Below are positions 59,161 through 64,000 of a stretch of DNA of 64,000 nt, in pieces (position 1 is the stretch's first letter; the number at the start of each line of letters is the position of its first letter). Origin of the DNA: Polytrichum commune (Eukaryota > Streptophyta > Polytrichopsida > Polytrichales > Polytrichaceae); assembly GCA_950295325.1 (NCBI GenBank), contig OX485805.1, forward strand, positions 31,359,501 through 31,423,500, in the 5' to 3' direction. The position numbers and the translations under genes were made by a program. The notes beneath the pieces are model-generated. The model was not told the origin of the DNA. It saw nothing but the letters and a program-made list of their open reading frames with translations, and did not search any database.

Positions 59161-59164
59161 TAAT

Positions 59165-59935
59165 AAGAGATGTGCACTTGTGGGAAAAAAACATCAAATG
59201 ACAAGTGCAAAGGCAACAACACAACAACCATGACTTTCGAATGTTTCTCTCCCCCTTTTGCCAACGGTTGTATTTGTGTAGTTTTGCAATCGAGTGTACA
59301 TGATCATATTGGCGGTTGGAACTGTCCGAAATTCGTACAAAAGTCCAAATTTACTTAAATCCTAGTATGTAAACTCATCCTAGGTCTGAGATGACCCTAA
59401 ACTACCATGTGATAGTGGAGAGGTACCCATTTCAAAATGGAATGGTTGGCGGTTCAATTCCCGTTGTGAAATCTTCTCTCTACTTGATGGAAAAGAAGAA
59501 GAAAAAAAAACTAGCTAGGTATGTAGGAAGCCAAGAGCCCGCTCCTGCAAGGTAGGCAATAAACCCCACCTTGTACCAAGATGATTCTTGAGTAGGGTAG
59601 GACCAACGGGCTCAAATTCACGTCAGATTGCCCGATATTGGTTATTTATTTATAAACTCGTTCCTCATGGATGAAGGGGCTTTGGTATAAACAAGCCCCC
59701 CTACAACGTTGAGGGCCGATTCATTCCATCTCGATTCCAATGGACTAGTTGAAGGTATCTCATACCATTTCCGAATTAAATTGATCTTAAACGATTTTTT
59801 AAATTTTTTTATAAAAAAACTACTAAACAACTGCTTTGTGTTTTCACCTTGTTGAGAAACGGATGAGGTTATATAGACGACACCACGAACCTCTAGCCCC
59901 AAAATTTCCACCGTCCGTCTCAAAGTGCAAATACC
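59165..59935. other. unassigned sequence
   Basis: No recognised gene. Confidence 0.35.
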
Positions 59936-59942
59936 GAATAAC

Positions 59943-60250
59943 TACACTAAAAGTGATATTTAGTGTTCGATTACATTTAATGTTGTTACCACCCTACCCT
60001 GCTCAACACTAGTTTTCAATTCCTCGACAACTAGTGTTAGACATAAATGTGCCGCTACCTCCCTTACTGCCACCTCCCTTATTACATCCTTCTTTCCATA
60101 TCCTTACTAACCCTAAACTTAGACATGTAACTTTCACATATTACCAGAGTTGATATTTTAGTGTTGGAGTTTACATTGAATGTTACTTACTTTCATAGGG
60201 TTAGTGACGTTTAGTGTATGCGTTCGTATTTAGTGTATCAAACACTAAAC
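59943..60250. repeat. possible MITE rich in ACTAAA/TTTAGTGT motifs
   Basis: Starts CTACACTAAAAGTGATATTT and ends TTTAGTGTATCAAACACTAA, with AACACTAGTTTTC/ACAACTAGTGTT pairs inside. The ends are only loosely complementary. Confidence 0.35.
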
Positions 60251-60617
60251 CTCCTATTTCGTGTGCTTCTTAGTAGTAATTATAGGAGTGGTTTCGGAGA
60301 CGGTCGATAAGTTAAGTGGAGGGGATCGAGGTTGCTTTTGAAGGTGTTACTCATTCCAGTACACAAAGCATGCAGATGGGCCTGTGAAGCTTAATTGGAA
60401 TCCTTTGCAGGTGATTGGCATGATTGGCTCCTAAAATTTTAGTCCAATCCATACACTTTCCTCCACTTGTATATTATTAATACCCCCCCCCCCACACACA
60501 ACCTTAACTTAACATGGGGCCCAACTTTAACTTAATTCGCCTCGCACCCAATCCCCTACCACCATGCACAATATCTATCATTTGTATCGGATGACATACA
60601 TAACCCCAACAAATAGT

Positions 60618-60655
60618 TCATCCATCCATCCACCCACCCATCCGTCCGTCCACTC
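60618..60655. repeat. CATC/CGTC tetranucleotide tract
   Basis: Repeated TCCATCCATCCACCCACCCA-type units passing into CCGTCCGTCC. A similar degenerate tract lies near 63385-63415. Confidence 0.7.
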
Positions 60656-61021
60656 GTTTCCGTTCATTGCTTTGGAAGTAAGGGGCCGACTGACTTTGTG
60701 CCGAGCTTCACCGTTAACTTCCCCAAGGCTTACGAAAAGGGTTGTTTGGAGTGCATTTCACACGTGATGTTGGTTGTGGAGTTTTCGTGGACGAGTTTGG
60801 AGGTTAATTTGGGATTAATACGTGGGATCTTGAAACATGGAAGATGAGCTATTTCAAGGGGAGGGGGGGCGTGAATAATAACATGTGGGGTGTTTTATAT
60901 TATAACAATTGAAGGGGAAGGTTGATGCACAAAGAAATGTCATGTTTTATCCCCCTCTAAAAAAAGTCCTTTGACCCATCACATTTGCTTGGAAAACTGA
61001 GCGGAGTGCTTGTGAGATCCG

Positions 61022-61666
61022 CTATCGTAGACATGCTACTAACCGTGCATATTTGGGTTTCAAATGGTTTTCCACAAGGTGGGTTAAACCTTTTTTTTTA
61101 AATAAATAAATTATAATTAGTAAATGAGATGAGAGTATTGTGGTAAAATGAAATGACAATTGTATTTGAAAAGTTGTAACCTTTCTACAATCAAGCTCAC
61201 AACTATATGCATCAATGTGTGATCAATGTGCCATTCACTAACCGTGCATGTTAGGTTTCACTAAAGGAGCTACAAATGTTGCCCTCTTCTTTGTAGGCAT
61301 AGGAAATTGATGAGGTTTTGATATTGTCCTTTTGACTTGTGTAGCCATTTTCTTCTCAAGTTGTTGTTGAATTTTTGCTTCTTTTTTGGCCCTGGCAAGG
61401 TCTGCTCTTTTCATCTTCATCAAATTGCTACATCTACACCTTGCTATGTGATTTAACTGAAGGAAACTCCATGATGAGTGTGAGTTGACAGTGATGTTTT
61501 AGGTCATTGGCGCGGTCATGATTGAGTTTGAGAGACATCGGACGGTTGAGATTGCATGTGATATAATTTGACGGCCGAGATTAAAAGTACACGGTAAGTG
61601 GCATGGTGGAGTATCGTGACATGCACGGTAAGTGGTGTTGCACGGTTAGTAGCATGTCTACGATAG
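61022..61666. mobile_element. 645-bp segment bounded by a 28-bp perfect inverted repeat
   Basis: CTATCGTAGACATGCTACTA followed by ACCGTGCA (61022-61049) is exactly complementary to 61639-61666. A second ACTAACCGTGCATrTT copy in direct orientation lies at 61239-61254. Perfect ends suggest a recent event. The interior has a 61-codon minus-strand ORF rich in Lys (61238-61423). Confidence 0.7.
61238..61423 (-). CDS. small basic ORF inside the inverted-repeat segment
   Basis: 61 codons: M-K-R-A-D-L-A-R-A-K-K-E-A-K-I-Q-Q-Q-L-E-K-K, then a Pro/Lys-rich tail. The N-terminal half would form a charged amphipathic helix. It ends within the second ACCGTGCA motif. No family recognised; it may be a captured gene fragment or chance. 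Confidence 0.25.
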   Translation of the reverse strand: MMKMKRADLARAKKEAKIQQQLEKKMATQVKRTISKPHQFPMPTKKRATFVAPLVKPNMHG

Positions 61667-61669
61667 ATG

Positions 61670-64000
61670 GGAACGACTCGATGGTTGAGAACCTCTGCGA
61701 ACCATAACAAGCGAGCCACCCAGTGTTTGGAGTGTGTAAAGTGTCCCATGTTTCTAACCACTTGGTATTGAATCCCTTGAAAAATAGAGAGTGTGCAAAT
61801 GTTGAGTTGAATGATCGACGCGATCACAGAAGGTTGTTTTAACGTGAATATGATAACAATAACTTTCACCGTGATAAACAACGTTGATGGTCATGCAAAG
61901 TTTGCATTGGAGTGACAACGATTGCCTGGAATCTACACCCTCACATGAGCTTCCAACACAACCAAAACATGACCACCCTCCACTCTCACACTCTTTTCCA
62001 CGTTCTAATCAACTCCAAATTGCATTGCTCATGTGCACATGGGTTGATATCCATGTCGGCTTGATGTTTATAGATATTTCGATTGCATATCATTGAGTAA
62101 GGTGGGGTTAATGCAGGGAAGCAACAATCCATCAACTCATAATTGGTGGCCTGGGAAGTTAGGGTTCATGTAAATTTATGTGGACCTTATGGTCACACTT
62201 TTTTTTCTAATTGGAAACCCACATTCAAGTGGTGCAATATGACACGGTTGCGTTTAGGACTTGGACATCTTAAAGACACATGTCACAATGACATTGGATT
62301 GTGTGCTCAAAATTATTAAACCATGTTCTAGGTTCAATGGCGTTGTCACAATTTTAGTATGGCCACTTCACGACCAAGACGATCTTCACCTACACCTCTC
62401 ACAAACGTTTGTAACTCAACTTCAATTTTGAAAGTCGAAAGGACAACCTTTTCTAATCGCAACCACCACTCAACGAATGAGACAATTTTGATTCGCCCCA
62501 ACAACCAAAATTGTAAGGGTGGTGTGTTGAAGTCGGTTACTTATCTTAATCTTACACCTTATCGAGTGGCATGTGATAAGGCGTGGCTCCAAGAACTAAT
62601 CCTAAAAAAGACACGGAATTGAAAGAGATTTGACCACGTGCTTAGAATATGCCAACCATTCTAGACTCAATAGTCAACATACAAGAAAGAAGCGGAACAC
62701 TCTACGCCTATTTAATGAGCACGAGAATCTTTAGCTTGATAAACACACGAAATTTTCAAATGAGCTCCAACGTAATTAGCAAAGCGACTACAACGACCTC
62801 GATTTGGCTTTGGCTTGGCTAACCATCTCGTACTACATAAATCACGTGTTTTGAAAACACTAGGAGAAGTGGGCTAGGAGGAGGAGAAGGAGTAGTAACC
62901 ATTTTAAGACCGCCCACCCAAGCACACGGAGACGGAAGCGCCACACATGAGGGCCACGTATGTTGGTGACTTGAAGCCTATGATTAGTGGGGCCCGCGTA
63001 CACTCACGTGGCCCCCACCCCGAGGTTAAGCTCGTCCCATAGGCTCCTTAGGCGAGGTTGAACCAAGGGAAGCCATATAGTATAGTATAGTATAGTGTGG
63101 GTTTGTTGACCCGGTGCCATGCGTTTGACGGTAAACCATGATTGTGGGAGACACGTTATTGGCCGTGCCACCATGTGGAACCCTTGGTTGAAACTCTATG
63201 GAACCCACTTTCACGGCACGCCATTGGTCACCCAACGCCGTGTAAGCTCCGGCTCACCACGAATTATTCCTAATTCATCCAACATGCTCACTCTTTTCCT
63301 ACAAAGTCCTTGTGGTAGTACTACACCACAACCCACATCACATAAGCGTGTGGATGATGTCGATTTATTATCAAATATCGATCTGTCCATCCGTTCGTCC
63401 ATCCGTCTATTCGTCTCTTATGCCCAGATCGCACCAATTTTTTCGTCCGGTCTGAGCCATGAGATCGCTGGGGATGGTGTTGAGAAGTAGACGTTGGCCC
63501 ACCACTTTTTCACACTATGGCAAAACTGGAGCACGGGTAGATCACTTAGTGCATTTTAAAAACGACGTGCGGCATAATATAGAGAGGATTAAAATCATTT
63601 GAAATAAAAATTATAAAGGAATTCCAAATAATGAAAGGGCCATTAAATGTAGACAATCCCATTATAAGTAAGTTAGATGGACATAAAACGTGGGCCATTA
63701 TTTTTTTGTAAAATTAATGTAGGGGCTGAAGATAAGGATCTTAGAAGGTATGTATGGTATGTAAATGGATTTAGGACTCATGGGGATAGATGATAATTGG
63801 GATTTCCGTCTGTCCAAAACTACTTAAAAGGAATATAGAGTACAAAAAATTGTAGTGACTTGGACAATATAAGTAATGGAAGGGTGCAAACAAATGGGCC
63901 ATTTTTGAAATTTAAGTAATTATAGGGAGGCTTTAATTCAACCCTTGAAGGTAAATAGCCCCAAAACAAAAAAAAACCTAGCCGCACGTGGTGCACAAAA
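61670..64000. other. unassigned sequence, CpG richer than average
   Basis: Open frames at 62359-62622 and 63119-63490 show no known domain. A (TATAG)n tract lies at 63078-63098. No gene recognised. Confidence 0.35.

Noticed and set aside
59405-59480. tRNA-like GGTTCAATTCC (B-box-like) with a possible anticodon stem
   Set aside because: No acceptor stem, no proper A box and no cloverleaf can be drawn; probably chance.

Overview
The window is nuclear DNA of a land plant with a large, repeat-rich genome. It is AT-rich, visibly poor in CpG outside a few islands, and packed with decayed transposons and diverged repeats. The only convincing intact gene is a plant-specific NAC transcription factor with canonical GT-AG introns. 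The reverse-transcriptase, MULE and piggyBac relics would suit a gymnosperm or another lineage with slow sequence turnover, but the species cannot be fixed from the sequence.

Layout. 0-2.2 kb: a reverse-transcriptase C-terminal relic, four tandem units of about 0.2 kb, and a possible RNase-H-like remnant. 2.2-7.0 kb: a SOG1-like NAC gene on the + strand. It has a candidate TATA box, a leader region made of three tandem repeats, six coding exons (463 codons plus stop), a transposon-like insertion in the last intron, and a 3' UTR that may contain an intron. 7.4-7.8 kb: a 350-bp fold-back.

8-37 kb holds no intact gene. It is a mosaic of short transposons and dispersed repeats, several with recognisable terminal inverted repeats: one beginning AGGGCCACTTCACAC, a CACTA-type family with CACTACACCGTTTA ends, one with CAATGTTGGG ends, one with CTACACCAAATAG-like ends, and a CATAACATTATTCAG fold-back family. 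38.8-41.2 kb carries a Ulp1-type (C48) cysteine-protease ORF of 249 aa (+ strand) next to a frameshifted MULE/SWIM-type transposase relic (- strand). Together they may be one protease-carrying Mutator-like element. 42.2-43.1 kb has unassigned coding-like sequence.

47.6-48.8 kb is an unusual CpG-preserved stretch without a gene I can recognise. 50-55 kb has further copies of the reverse-transcriptase C-terminus and an inverted copy of the AGGGCC element. 55.25-57.04 kb holds a piggyBac-type transposase pseudogene (- strand), interrupted by a 401-bp hAT-like non-autonomous element with a perfect 8-bp target-site duplication. 57-64 kb is mostly unassigned, with one 28-bp perfect inverted-repeat pair enclosing a small basic ORF.

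The NAC gene is the only feature likely to have a host function (DNA-damage signalling by analogy with SOG1). Everything else reads as mobile-element history: element within element within element.
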